From positions 1-38,124 of the forward strand of contig JAHLWR010000030.1 in NCBI GenBank assembly GCA_019057815.1: a DNA stretch of 38,124 nucleotides, read 5' to 3'. Below are positions 31,677 to 38,124 of the stretch, in pieces (position 1 is the first letter of the stretch; each line of letters starts with the position of its first letter). This DNA comes from Candidatus Heimdallarchaeota archaeon (lineage in GTDB: Archaea > Asgardarchaeota > Heimdallarchaeia > Heimdallarchaeales > Heimdallarchaeaceae). Both the position numbers and the translations under genes were made by a program. The notes beneath the pieces were generated by a model that was given only the letters and a program-made list of their open reading frames with translations, was not told the origin of the DNA and ran no database searches.

Positions 31677-33023
31677 CTAGAACGACTGAGCAGTAAGATC
31701 TTTCTTCGTCTCTTTTTCTTTTCTGATAAATATTTGTAGAACAATAGAAAATCCCAAAGCAATGAAAGCTAAAATAAGTGTTATAGTTAACATCACAAAT
31801 ATTCCAGAGCTTGCTCTATCAGCTGTAAACCCTAATAAAAGCGTAGATAATATTCCACCTATTAGTCCAAGAGCATTATAAATACCATAAGCCGTTGATC
31901 TTCGTTCTTTGGTTGAATGCGAAGTTACTAGACTATAGAGAGGTATTTGATAAATTGGATAAAGTGGTACACTATATAGAATTAGTCCTAGTGTTGAATT
32001 TAATGGGAAAATGCGCAAAAATAGGTAAACAAATACTTGGATTACCATAAAGATTGTAACTATTAATGCATTTGACTTTTTGTTTCTAACCTTACTAAAA
32101 AGAAAGGATAGAACTATACCTATAGTTGTAGTGATTATGAGAAATGTAGAATAGTGTAGAGATGTTACGTTCAGTGTATCAATGAAATAAACAGAGTTAT
32201 AAGACCAGAATCCTGTAGAGCATGCTTGGAATGCTAAAGTTAGAACCATTACAAGAGCGAAAATTAGAGGAAATTCAGTTATTCGTGTTTTTTTAGCAAT
32301 ACCTGCTTTTTTAATAACAATAGATTTTTCTGGTTTCTTACTCTGTATGAACATTGCAATACAAAAAGCTACTATAATGACTACAACTGCAATTAAAAGC
32401 TGAAATAACATATCTGGATTGTTCGCAACTTCAGGTGATACAAACTTTGAAAACAAATCAATTATTCCCTTTACAAAAACATTTTCTGTGTCGTTAATAT
32501 TATCACGAATAAAACCAGCAATTGGACTAACAATCAGCCAACTAATACTCATTACTATAGACATCTTTCCTAGAACTACTTCTTTCCTTTTTTTTATTGA
32601 TAATGTAGCCATCGAATAGATATTAAAGAGATGTGCTGACACTAGAGAATTACCCAAGAGGATAATTATCAAAAACTGAACAGGAGTATTAGCGAATAAC
32701 AAAAGACAAGAGTACATCATTATAGCAGAACCTATTCCTAGTAAGACAAAAATTTTTGTTCCATATTTATCTGCCAGTCTGCCCCAAAAAACGGAGGTTA
32801 AAGCTATCACTGTATTGGGTAAAACTGTTACTAAACCTATCACTAAAAAACTGTCCACTTCGAAAATTTGAGCTAACCAAACAGGGGCATATGGCATATA
32901 TACAGCTGTCGAGATTGAATAGAAGAAGACTACTAATAATATTAGAATCTCATTTCTATCGAAATGTAACCAATCAGATCTTTTAGAATTCACAAGAATA
33001 TCTAAAACAGGTTCATTTCTCAC
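31677..33023 (-). CDS. Major facilitator superfamily transporter
   Basis: 448-aa protein with about 12 hydrophobic helices and a central cytoplasmic loop (FIQSKKPEKSIVIKKAGIAK). The MFS motif A, FWGRLADKYGTKIFVLLG, follows the second helix. FYSISTAVYMPYAPVWLAQ in helix 1 is typical of MFS_1-type exporters or sugar/drug carriers. Substrate unknown. The first 20 residues are soluble and polar. Start is a GTG at 33023 preceded by a purine-rich stretch (AGAGAAG). Convergent with the secreted protein gene, divergent from the PhoU-like gene. Confidence 0.88.
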   Translation of the reverse strand: MRNEPVLDILVNSKRSDWLHFDRNEILILLVVFFYSISTAVYMPYAPVWLAQIFEVDSFLVIGLVTVLPNTVIALTSVFWGRLADKYGTKIFVLLGIGSAIMMYSCLLLFANTPVQFLIIILLGNSLVSAHLFNIYSMATLSIKKRKEVVLGKMSIVMSISWLIVSPIAGFIRDNINDTENVFVKGIIDLFSKFVSPEVANNPDMLFQLLIAVVVIIVAFCIAMFIQSKKPEKSIVIKKAGIAKKTRITEFPLIFALVMVLTLAFQACSTGFWSYNSVYFIDTLNVTSLHYSTFLIITTTIGIVLSFLFSKVRNKKSNALIVTIFMVIQVFVYLFLRIFPLNSTLGLILYSVPLYPIYQIPLYSLVTSHSTKERRSTAYGIYNALGLIGGILSTLLLGFTADRASSGIFVMLTITLILAFIALGFSIVLQIFIRKEKETKKDLTAQSF

Positions 33024-33141
33024 CTTCTCTAGCCCCTAAAAGAGAAAGAAGCATATAGTTCTTAATCTTTTCTTCTATTCAGATAGCGAAAACTTGATAT
33101 TTACGATTGAAATATGAAGAAATTAGAAGAGAGTTATATCA

Positions 33142-34317
33142 ATGGGTAGCGAAAGTAGAACAACAAGTGTAAAAGAAATTCTCATAGAGATGAAAACTCT
33201 ATCCGAAATATGTGTAGATTTAGCTTTTGCATCACTTATGTATTTTGATAAACTACTAGCAGAGCAAGTTATGGTTATAGAGAAAAAAATTGATAATTTG
33301 CATTCCAGTCTCTTGGACCATCTTTCTCTCTCTATTAAGAATAAGAGTCAAGCTGAACAGCTAAGAATTTATTTTAAAATTGGTGAAGCTACCAACTTAA
33401 TTTCTGATTCTGCAGCTGATATTGCTTCTCTAGTATTGCTTGATTATGAAGTTCAAGATGAGATCAGACATGTTCAAAGGTTTATGGAACAAGTTGTAGA
33501 CCTAGTTCAGCTAAACGAAACTTCTCCTTTATGTGGTGAAACTGAATTATCTTGCGATACTCATGACATGCTTGGAATTGATATAATTGGAATTTTCAAG
33601 CCAGGAGAGATATTTTCAACTGAACATGATGAGTTAATGGAATCTGGCGACATGCTAGTGTTCCGAGGTCCATTAGTGAATGTTAACGAATTTATAAGCT
33701 TAGCAAAAGGAGATATTTCTTCTATCGAGGAAGCACGATACAAGATTATAGAAGAAGGTGATTTTGAACCTGAGGAAACTCTTCACTATCATCAGGATTT
33801 GCTTGTTACTATGAAAGAATCAGCCGAACTACTTGTAGATTTAGCTTACCTTTATGCCTTAGAAGGACCTTCTGGAGTTAAAAAGTTAATTTGGACAACA
33901 GAAGATAAGGTTGACAAATTACAAAATGAACTTACTGAAGAGGTTTTAAGGCTCTTTAAAACAGATTTGATGGATTTGAAAACCTTGATGGCCTATTTGC
34001 GGATGGCTGATTCGTTTGAAGAAATAGCTGATGCAGCAATAAAAATAGCTTTTGGGGTTACGGCTCAACATAAACCATATACGCTACTAGAGGAAGTAGT
34101 CGATGATTCATCTGAAGCAGTAGATTTTTTGATTGTATCTAAAGATTCATCTTATATTGGTAAAACAATTAAAGAAGTTGAATTGACTGATGATTTCTTC
34201 CAGATTCTAGCTATTAAAAAGAAAGGAAGATTTTTCTTCCTTCCTGATGATAAAGTACCTATTCGAGCAGGCGATGGTCTAGTAATCAAAACCTATTCCA
34301 GTCCAGATGAAGAATAA
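33142..34317 (+). CDS. Double PhoU / RCK_C (TrkA-C) regulatory protein
   Basis: 391 aa built as PhoU-like helical domain (about 8-115), RCK_C-like domain (about 135-195), second PhoU-like domain (about 215-310) and RCK_C domain (about 325-388). Both PhoU parts have the E-I-C-V-D-L-A-F-A type start (SEICVDLAFASLMYFDK; ESAELLVDLAYLYALEG). Both RCK_C parts end in a G-D-x-L-V-x-R/K strand (MESGDMLVFRG; IRAGDGLVIKT). Archaeal proteins of this architecture accompany cation channels or SLC41/MgtE-like transporters and probably bind nucleotide or cation ligands. No channel gene is next to it, so it may act in trans. ATG start at 33142. Confidence 0.85.
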   Translation: MGSESRTTSVKEILIEMKTLSEICVDLAFASLMYFDKLLAEQVMVIEKKIDNLHSSLLDHLSLSIKNKSQAEQLRIYFKIGEATNLISDSAADIASLVLLDYEVQDEIRHVQRFMEQVVDLVQLNETSPLCGETELSCDTHDMLGIDIIGIFKPGEIFSTEHDELMESGDMLVFRGPLVNVNEFISLAKGDISSIEEARYKIIEEGDFEPEETLHYHQDLLVTMKESAELLVDLAYLYALEGPSGVKKLIWTTEDKVDKLQNELTEEVLRLFKTDLMDLKTLMAYLRMADSFEEIADAAIKIAFGVTAQHKPYTLLEEVVDDSSEAVDFLIVSKDSSYIGKTIKEVELTDDFFQILAIKKKGRFFFLPDDKVPIRAGDGLVIKTYSSPDEE

Positions 34318-34322
34318 TCTAT

Positions 34323-35159
34323 TTATTGTTTTACTCTTTCTTCCAACCAATCGAGTAAATCAGTTAGTGCTACTTCTCTAATCTCTGGAACTTCATTGTA
34401 GACTTCATGTTTGCTCTCTTTGTAAACTTTGACTGTTTTGTCTTTCGTCCTTATATCATCCACAAGTTCAGAAAAACCTACAACTCCAACATCTTCACCA
34501 CCTTTCTGTAATAGGATTGGAAGGGTTAGTTTACGAATTTCATCCTTAATCTTTTTGTAATAAGTGAAATGAAGTTTACCTATTCGAGCGCTTCCTTTAG
34601 AATTATCTATCATAGGATCTTCAAGATACTTTTTAACTACCTCAGGTTCATTAGAAAGAATGTTGGCGTCATGCCCAGAAGGTAACATCATTTTAGGAAG
34701 TACTTTAGATAGAATTTTCGCGATAAATAGTGTAATTGGATTTACACCCGCTCCAGTGGTTCCTGAGCCTGTAAGTATGATCCCGCTTATTTCTTTCTGA
34801 TAATCTATTGCGTAAATCTGTCCAAGAAAGCTTCCCATACTTAATCCTAGGAAGAATATAGGTAAATTAGGATGGTTTGTCTTTATTATCTTTGTTAATT
34901 CATAACAATCATCTACAAAATCATCAAACGAGTCAATATGTGTTCGTTTTCCTTCACTTTTTCCATGTCCTTGGTGATCATTAATATAAATTGAATAATT
35001 GTGAGGAACTAATTTATCAACTACATTCTTAAAACGTCCAGAATGCTCCCATATTCCATGAGCTATTTGAACAACGGCTTTAGGTTCATTTGGAACCCAA
35101 GATTGATAATATATCTTCAATCCAAATTTGTTTGTGAAAGAGTCTTCCGAATGTTCCAT
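34323..35159 (-). CDS. Alpha/beta hydrolase, monoacylglycerol-lipase-like (serine aminopeptidase S33)
   Basis: 278-aa soluble hydrolase. The oxyanion-hole HG (His34-Gly35) is in VVQIAHGIWEHSGRF, the nucleophile Ser107 in FLGLSMGSF, the Asp223 in LLQKGGEDVGVVG and the His251 in KESKHEVYNE. The N-terminal phrase YINDHQGHGKSEGKR is the hallmark of monoglyceride lipase/lysophospholipase-like members. A 40-residue cap (residues 140-190) covers the site. It probably cleaves a fatty acyl or similar ester; the natural substrate is unknown. Convergent with the PhoU-like gene, five bases apart. Confidence 0.9.
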   Translation of the reverse strand: MEHSEDSFTNKFGLKIYYQSWVPNEPKAVVQIAHGIWEHSGRFKNVVDKLVPHNYSIYINDHQGHGKSEGKRTHIDSFDDFVDDCYELTKIIKTNHPNLPIFFLGLSMGSFLGQIYAIDYQKEISGIILTGSGTTGAGVNPITLFIAKILSKVLPKMMLPSGHDANILSNEPEVVKKYLEDPMIDNSKGSARIGKLHFTYYKKIKDEIRKLTLPILLQKGGEDVGVVGFSELVDDIRTKDKTVKVYKESKHEVYNEVPEIREVALTDLLDWLEERVKQ

Positions 35160-35216
35160 GATTTTAAAATAATGGTGTAATAAAAAAATCTTCTGGAATA
35201 AATGTTTTCATTTGGT

Positions 35217-36113
35217 TCAATTTATTCCAATTTTGTTTAGTATAGCCTCTGAGATTTTTACAAGTTCATTTTTCAAATTATTAACCGATTCGTTGCTTGT
35301 TTGATATTCAGGAAGAGATTGCTTCTCTATCATTGCTTTTGTAAAAGCATGATTATAAGGGATTTTTGCGATAACTGGTGCTCGATCTTTGCATAGTTCT
35401 TCTATCTCTTTTGAAATGTTTTCGTTGATATCGCTCTTATTAACCACTACTATTCCTTGAATTCTAAATTGGTCTAAAAGTTCCAATAATCGTTCCAAAT
35501 CGTGTTTCGCAGAGCATGTTGGTTCTGTTACAATTATTGCCAAATCTGTTCCTGTTAAAGAGCTTATTACAGGACATCCTAATCCTGGTGAACCATCTAT
35601 CAGAATAAGTCTTTTCCTTTCTTCTTTAGCAACTTCAAGAGCTGCTTTACGAACTTCAGCGACTAACAATCCTGAATTCTCTTCGCCTGGTGTTAAATTA
35701 GCATGAACTAGTTTACCTATTCTTGTTTTTGAAACATAGTATTTTCCAGAAAGATTTTCTTTCATTGTAATCGCTTTTTCAGGGCAGATATGATAGCACA
35801 ATCCACATCCTTCACATTGAAGGTCATCAACAATCAAATCGTCATCAATAGCAGAAAATCGGCAAGAATCTCTACATAAATTGCATCTAGAACACTTTTC
35901 TTGGTCAATTACAGCTTTTTTCAAACCATAAAAATCTGTACTTTTGGATTCTTGAGGTTCAAAAATCAGATAAAGATCCGCTGCATCAACATCTGCGTCT
36001 GCTAATACTGTGAAATCTTTGAACAAATAAGCTAAAGCGGCAATTATAGATGTTTTTCCAGTACCACCTTTTCCAGAGACGACAGTAATCTGGTATATTC
36101 TTTCATCATTCAT
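35217..36113 (-). CDS. MinD/ParA-type ATPase with two-[4Fe-4S] ferredoxin insert (second copy)
   Basis: 298 aa. A deviant Walker A (VVSGKGGTGKTS) at the N-terminus is followed by VLADADVDAADL. Residues about 70-120 are an inserted 2x[4Fe-4S] ferredoxin: CSRCNLCRDSC and CEGCGLCYHICPEKAI, eight Cys in all. DGSPGLGCPV carries the extra Cys at the position that binds a shared cluster in related Mrp/NBP35-like ATPases. Such proteins occur in pairs in anaerobes and archaea beside NifX-like small proteins; roles in Fe-S or metal-cluster handling are assumed. The ORF reaches a TTG at 36119, but the ATG at 36113 is better; it overlaps the upstream stop by eight bases (ATGAATGA). Confidence 0.9.
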   Translation of the reverse strand: MNDERIYQITVVSGKGGTGKTSIIAALAYLFKDFTVLADADVDAADLYLIFEPQESKSTDFYGLKKAVIDQEKCSRCNLCRDSCRFSAIDDDLIVDDLQCEGCGLCYHICPEKAITMKENLSGKYYVSKTRIGKLVHANLTPGEENSGLLVAEVRKAALEVAKEERKRLILIDGSPGLGCPVISSLTGTDLAIIVTEPTCSAKHDLERLLELLDQFRIQGIVVVNKSDINENISKEIEELCKDRAPVIAKIPYNHAFTKAMIEKQSLPEYQTSNESVNNLKNELVKISEAILNKIGIN

Positions 36114-36948
36114 GCTCAATCATCTCTCCTATTTTTTGAATAACGTCCCTAAACTGCTTCTTCCATTTTGGAAAGGATTTGACTAAGGTTTCCCCTTCAG
36201 AATAACGTTTAGCTATCTCAAAATCGAAGGGAATTTTCATTAGAATAGGGATTTCTTCATTTTTGCAATATTGTTCTAGATCATCGTTCCCTATACCATC
36301 CTTATTAATTATCACACCGAATTTTTTCTCCAATATCCTCAGAGTTTTGACTACAGTTTTCATATCCGACAAACCAAAAGGTGTAGGTTCACTTACTATA
36401 ATTACATAGTCAGAACCTGCTACTGTCTCTACCATTGGACATGACGAACCAGGGGGAGCATCGATAATGATAGTAGAATAAGTTTTATCAACATACTCCT
36501 TTAGTGTACTAATTACCATTGTAGTAAGTTCCTCGCCTACTATCAATTCTCCATAATGAAAAAGGAGACCTTCTTTTTTACCTGAATAAATGAAACCAAT
36601 CTCTCTCTCTTTCTCCGTTATGGCTCCTTCAGGACAAATTTCTGTACACAGTCCGCACCCATGACACATCTTTTCATACACAAGAATAGTATCTGGCATC
36701 TTACCTAGAGCGTGAAAAGCACAGTTTTCACTGCATTTTCCACACATTGTACATTTATCTGCATCGATAACAGGAATAGGAACGGTAGATTTTCCAACTT
36801 TTTTATTTTCAAGATTAAAAAACAAGAAGCAATTTGGTTCATCAACATCTGCGTCTAAGATATGTACATTGTCTAATGAAAGGGCAATGCTTGTAGCAAC
36901 AGTTGTTTTTCCCGTCCCACCTTTACCTGAAGTAATAGTAATCTGCGT
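36106..36948 (-). CDS. MinD/ParA-type ATPase with ferredoxin insert (first copy), non-ATG start
   Basis: 280 aa when read from the Walker A region. QITITSGKGGTGKTT at the N-terminus and ILDADVDEPN show that the protein begins upstream of the TTG at 36825. In that frame an ACG at 36948 precedes CAG; directly before it are TAA and then ATG. No ATG, GTG or TTG lies between the TAA and Walker A. A strong ribosome-binding sequence (AGGGGGA) ends six bases before the ACG, the ideal distance. So either ACG is used as start, or ATG changed to ACG, or a sequencing error hides the start. Two Cys sets (CTMCGKCSENC, CHGCGLCTEIC) bind two [4Fe-4S]; DAPPGSSCPMVE has the shared-cluster Cys. Paralogue of the next gene. 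Confidence 0.85.
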   Translation of the reverse strand, partial: TQITITSGKGGTGKTTVATSIALSLDNVHILDADVDEPNCFLFFNLENKKVGKSTVPIPVIDADKCTMCGKCSENCAFHALGKMPDTILVYEKMCHGCGLCTEICPEGAITEKEREIGFIYSGKKEGLLFHYGELIVGEELTTMVISTLKEYVDKTYSTIIIDAPPGSSCPMVETVAGSDYVIIVSEPTPFGLSDMKTVVKTLRILEKKFGVIINKDGIGNDDLEQYCKNEEIPILMKIPFDFEIAKRYSEGETLVKSFPKWKKQFRDVIQKIGEMIEHE

Positions 36949-36964
36949 TTACATTCCCCCTGAA

Positions 36965-37312
36965 TTAGTGTCCACACCCATCTCCAAGATTAGCTTCTTT
37001 AATCAATCCTTTTTTGTAATTTTCTATAGTTTCTTTAACTGTTCCTTCAGCTCCAGTAAAGACTTTATATTTTAGCTGTGCACACAAGCTAATAGCGCGT
37101 GAACCTATTCCTCCGCATATTACCCCATCTGAGTGCTTCGCAAGAAATTCTGCGGGCATTCCTGTTCCACCAAAGTGATTGCTCTTATTATCAATAATTT
37201 CGATAGTATCACTTTCTTCATCCCAAATTACATAAGATGGAGCTCTTCCAAAATGAGGACAGATTACAGCATCTAATCCATCTCTAGTTTCCGTTGGTAT
37301 AGCTAATTTCAT
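36965..37312 (-). CDS. NifX/NifB-C-type small protein (dinitrogenase Fe-Mo cofactor biosynthesis family), copy B
   Basis: 115 aa. The single RNaseH-like domain is read from KLAIPTETRDGLDAVICPHFGRAPSYVIW; VICGGIGSRAISLCAQLKYKVF is the conserved second half. The C-terminus ends GDGCGH with a Cys and His, as in members thought to carry a metal cluster. Function in these nif-less clusters is unknown; binding of an Fe-S or Fe-Mo-like cluster is presumed. It is 12 bp downstream of the paralogue and 16 bp upstream of the MinD-type ATPase, whose ribosome binding site lies just after its stop. Confidence 0.88.
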   Translation of the reverse strand: MKLAIPTETRDGLDAVICPHFGRAPSYVIWDEESDTIEIIDNKSNHFGGTGMPAEFLAKHSDGVICGGIGSRAISLCAQLKYKVFTGAEGTVKETIENYKKGLIKEANLGDGCGH

Positions 37313-37324
37313 ACTTTATCATCT

Positions 37325-37654
37325 CTAAAGTTTATCTAAACTACCACTTTTCCACATTTCAACCAGTTTTTTTATAGGTTCTTTTGATCCTTGAAAAATG
37401 GTTATTCCTGAAGTTTTAAGTGCACGATCAGCATTTGGTCCCAATTGGGGAACGATAACAGCTTTTACACCTTGTTTAATTATAAATTCAACAGCTTGTA
37501 CTCCTGCTCCACCTCTTGCTTGAGAAGCGGGATTTTTAAGAAATTCAAATGAATCTTTATCAGAATCATATAAAGCATAGTACACACTTCTACCAAATCG
37601 ATTGTCCATGGATGTATTTTCATCATCATTTTCTACTGGAATGGCTATTTTCAT
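37325..37654 (-). CDS. NifX/NifB-C-type small protein, copy A
   Basis: About 109 aa. The N-terminus is MKIAIPVENDDENTSMDNRFGRSVYYALYD and the middle is GVKAVIVPQLGPNADRALKTSGITIFQG, the same domain as copy B but without the Cys-rich tail; it has no Cys at all. The pair may form a heterodimer or a scaffold with the ATPases. The ORF can be read from GTG at 37663; the ATG at 37654 gives the family N-terminus. Its start follows the DUF134 stop by only a few bases, so the operon is tightly coupled. Confidence 0.85.
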   Translation of the reverse strand: MKIAIPVENDDENTSMDNRFGRSVYYALYDSDKDSFEFLKNPASQARGGAGVQAVEFIIKQGVKAVIVPQLGPNADRALKTSGITIFQGSKEPIKKLVEMWKSGSLDKL

Positions 37655-37665
37655 TTTTTTCACAC

Positions 37666-37977
37666 TTAATCCTTTATTTCTGATGGTCCCATCGCGAATT
37701 GTAATGCTTTATTGCAGCTAAAAGCTACAGCTATTTTCTTATGAGCGGAAGTAAGTTCTCTGCTGAAAGAGGATTGAGAAATACCCATTTTTTCTGCTGC
37801 TTCCTGTTGTTTTAATTGTTTATAATCTGCGTAGAAAAGAGCAGTCAATTCCTCTTTTGAAATATAAATAATTTCTAAATCATGCATAGGGATGGCGATT
37901 GGTTTGAAAAGATGTGGTGAAAATTCCTCACACTTCCTCTTTATTTTCCGTTTTTGAACCATCAAATAACCAGCCAT
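37666..37977 (-). CDS. DUF134 helix-turn-helix protein
   Basis: 103 aa. FKPIAIPMHDLEIIYISKEE followed by ALFYADYKQLKQQEAAEKMG, ISQSSFSRELTSAHKKIA and KALQF is the whole DUF134 pattern; the HTH is QEEAAEKMGISQSSF-type, related to sigma-70 region 4-like helices. DUF134 proteins commonly precede NifX-like and MinD/ferredoxin genes and are likely regulators of that operon. It is the first gene here. The minus-strand TATA-like CTATATATTTAA is only 8-20 bp upstream of the ATG at 37977, so transcription may start inside the frame and translation at the next ATG (37962). Confidence 0.85.
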   Translation of the reverse strand: MAGYLMVQKRKIKRKCEEFSPHLFKPIAIPMHDLEIIYISKEELTALFYADYKQLKQQEAAEKMGISQSSFSRELTSAHKKIAVAFSCNKALQFAMGPSEIKD

Positions 37978-38002
37978 GTTTACTTAATTAAATATATAGG
38001 TA

Positions 38003-38016
38003 TGAATAATTATTCA
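38003..38016. promoter_or_regulatory. Perfect 14-bp palindrome upstream of the DUF134 operon
   Basis: TGAATAATTATTCA is fully symmetric and lies directly upstream of the operon's TATA-like element. This is a plausible site for an activator or an autoregulator such as DUF134. A+T-rich palindromes of this length can arise by chance, so it is only a candidate. The remaining bases to 38124 show no gene. Confidence 0.4.
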
Positions 38017-38124
38017 CAAATGCATTTCTTCAATTTAGATTTTGCACATAAAAAAGTTTGTAAACAGAAACAGAAATTGTTAACTCAACAGACATGGGTT
38101 ACACTTGAGGGTAAATGGAGAGTC

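Noticed and set aside
31520-31762. Minus-strand ORF of 80 aa, very Lys/Arg-rich
   Set aside because: It is the antisense reading of a T-rich terminator region between two convergent genes.
1-38124. tRNA, rRNA genes and CRISPR arrays
   Set aside because: No cloverleaf, conserved rRNA segment or regularly spaced repeat was found on reading; short structured RNAs could still be missed.

Overview
The window is A+T-rich (about one third G+C by eye) and looks archaeal. Several start codons sit about 25 nt downstream of a TATA-like box and look leaderless. The gene content includes MinD-type ATPases with ferredoxin inserts, a PhoU/RCK_C protein, ArsR-type winged helices fused to membrane domains, a TATA-driven RNase III and three proteins with a predicted longin-like fold, one of them at the end of a TPR protein. 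This mixture points to an Asgard archaeon, perhaps of the Heimdall/Hod/Gerd type. The placement is inferred from gene content; no rRNA or ribosomal protein gene is present.

Layout. 1-5.6 kb: a HEPN/MNT pair, a GPH sugar symporter, an unknown protein, a flavodoxin, a HEAT-repeat protein and a winged-helix regulator. 5.6-7.5 kb: an ABC exporter pair divergent from that regulator across a promoter region rich in inverted repeats. 7.5-12.4 kb: a CPBP protease, a double NTF2-like protein, a tail-anchored longin-like protein divergent from a zinc-ribbon protein, and a formate/nitrite-type channel. 12.7-17.8 kb: a TPR-longin fusion, CoA-disulfide reductase with rhodanese domain, a soluble longin-like protein with a Cys cluster, and a one-chain double ribbon-helix-helix protein. 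17.8-19.1 kb: a lone TnpB transposon. 19.1-22.3 kb: malQ and a scarred segment in which a second HEPN/MNT pair lies between an ornithine cyclodeaminase fragment and a decayed copy of the malQ 5' end.

22.3-29.6 kb: a large membrane protein, an orphan adenine methylase, a protein matching archaemetzincin in spacing but with all catalytic zinc ligands replaced, a nitrobindin-like protein, RNase III, a dipeptidase and a DUF4382 protein. 29.6-38.1 kb: a membrane-anchored winged-helix regulator divergent from a secreted anchored protein across a perfect inverted repeat, an MFS transporter, a PhoU/RCK_C protein, an alpha/beta hydrolase, and an operon of a DUF134 regulator, two NifX-type small proteins and two MinD/ferredoxin ATPases. 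The first ATPase has no normal start codon.

The most interesting items are the pseudo-archaemetzincin (26113-26604), the longin-like set (9388-9984, 12742-14655, 16766-17380), the scar around the second HEPN/MNT pair, and the ACG or interrupted start of the MinD gene at 36948. All homology statements come from reading motifs by eye; no database search was possible.
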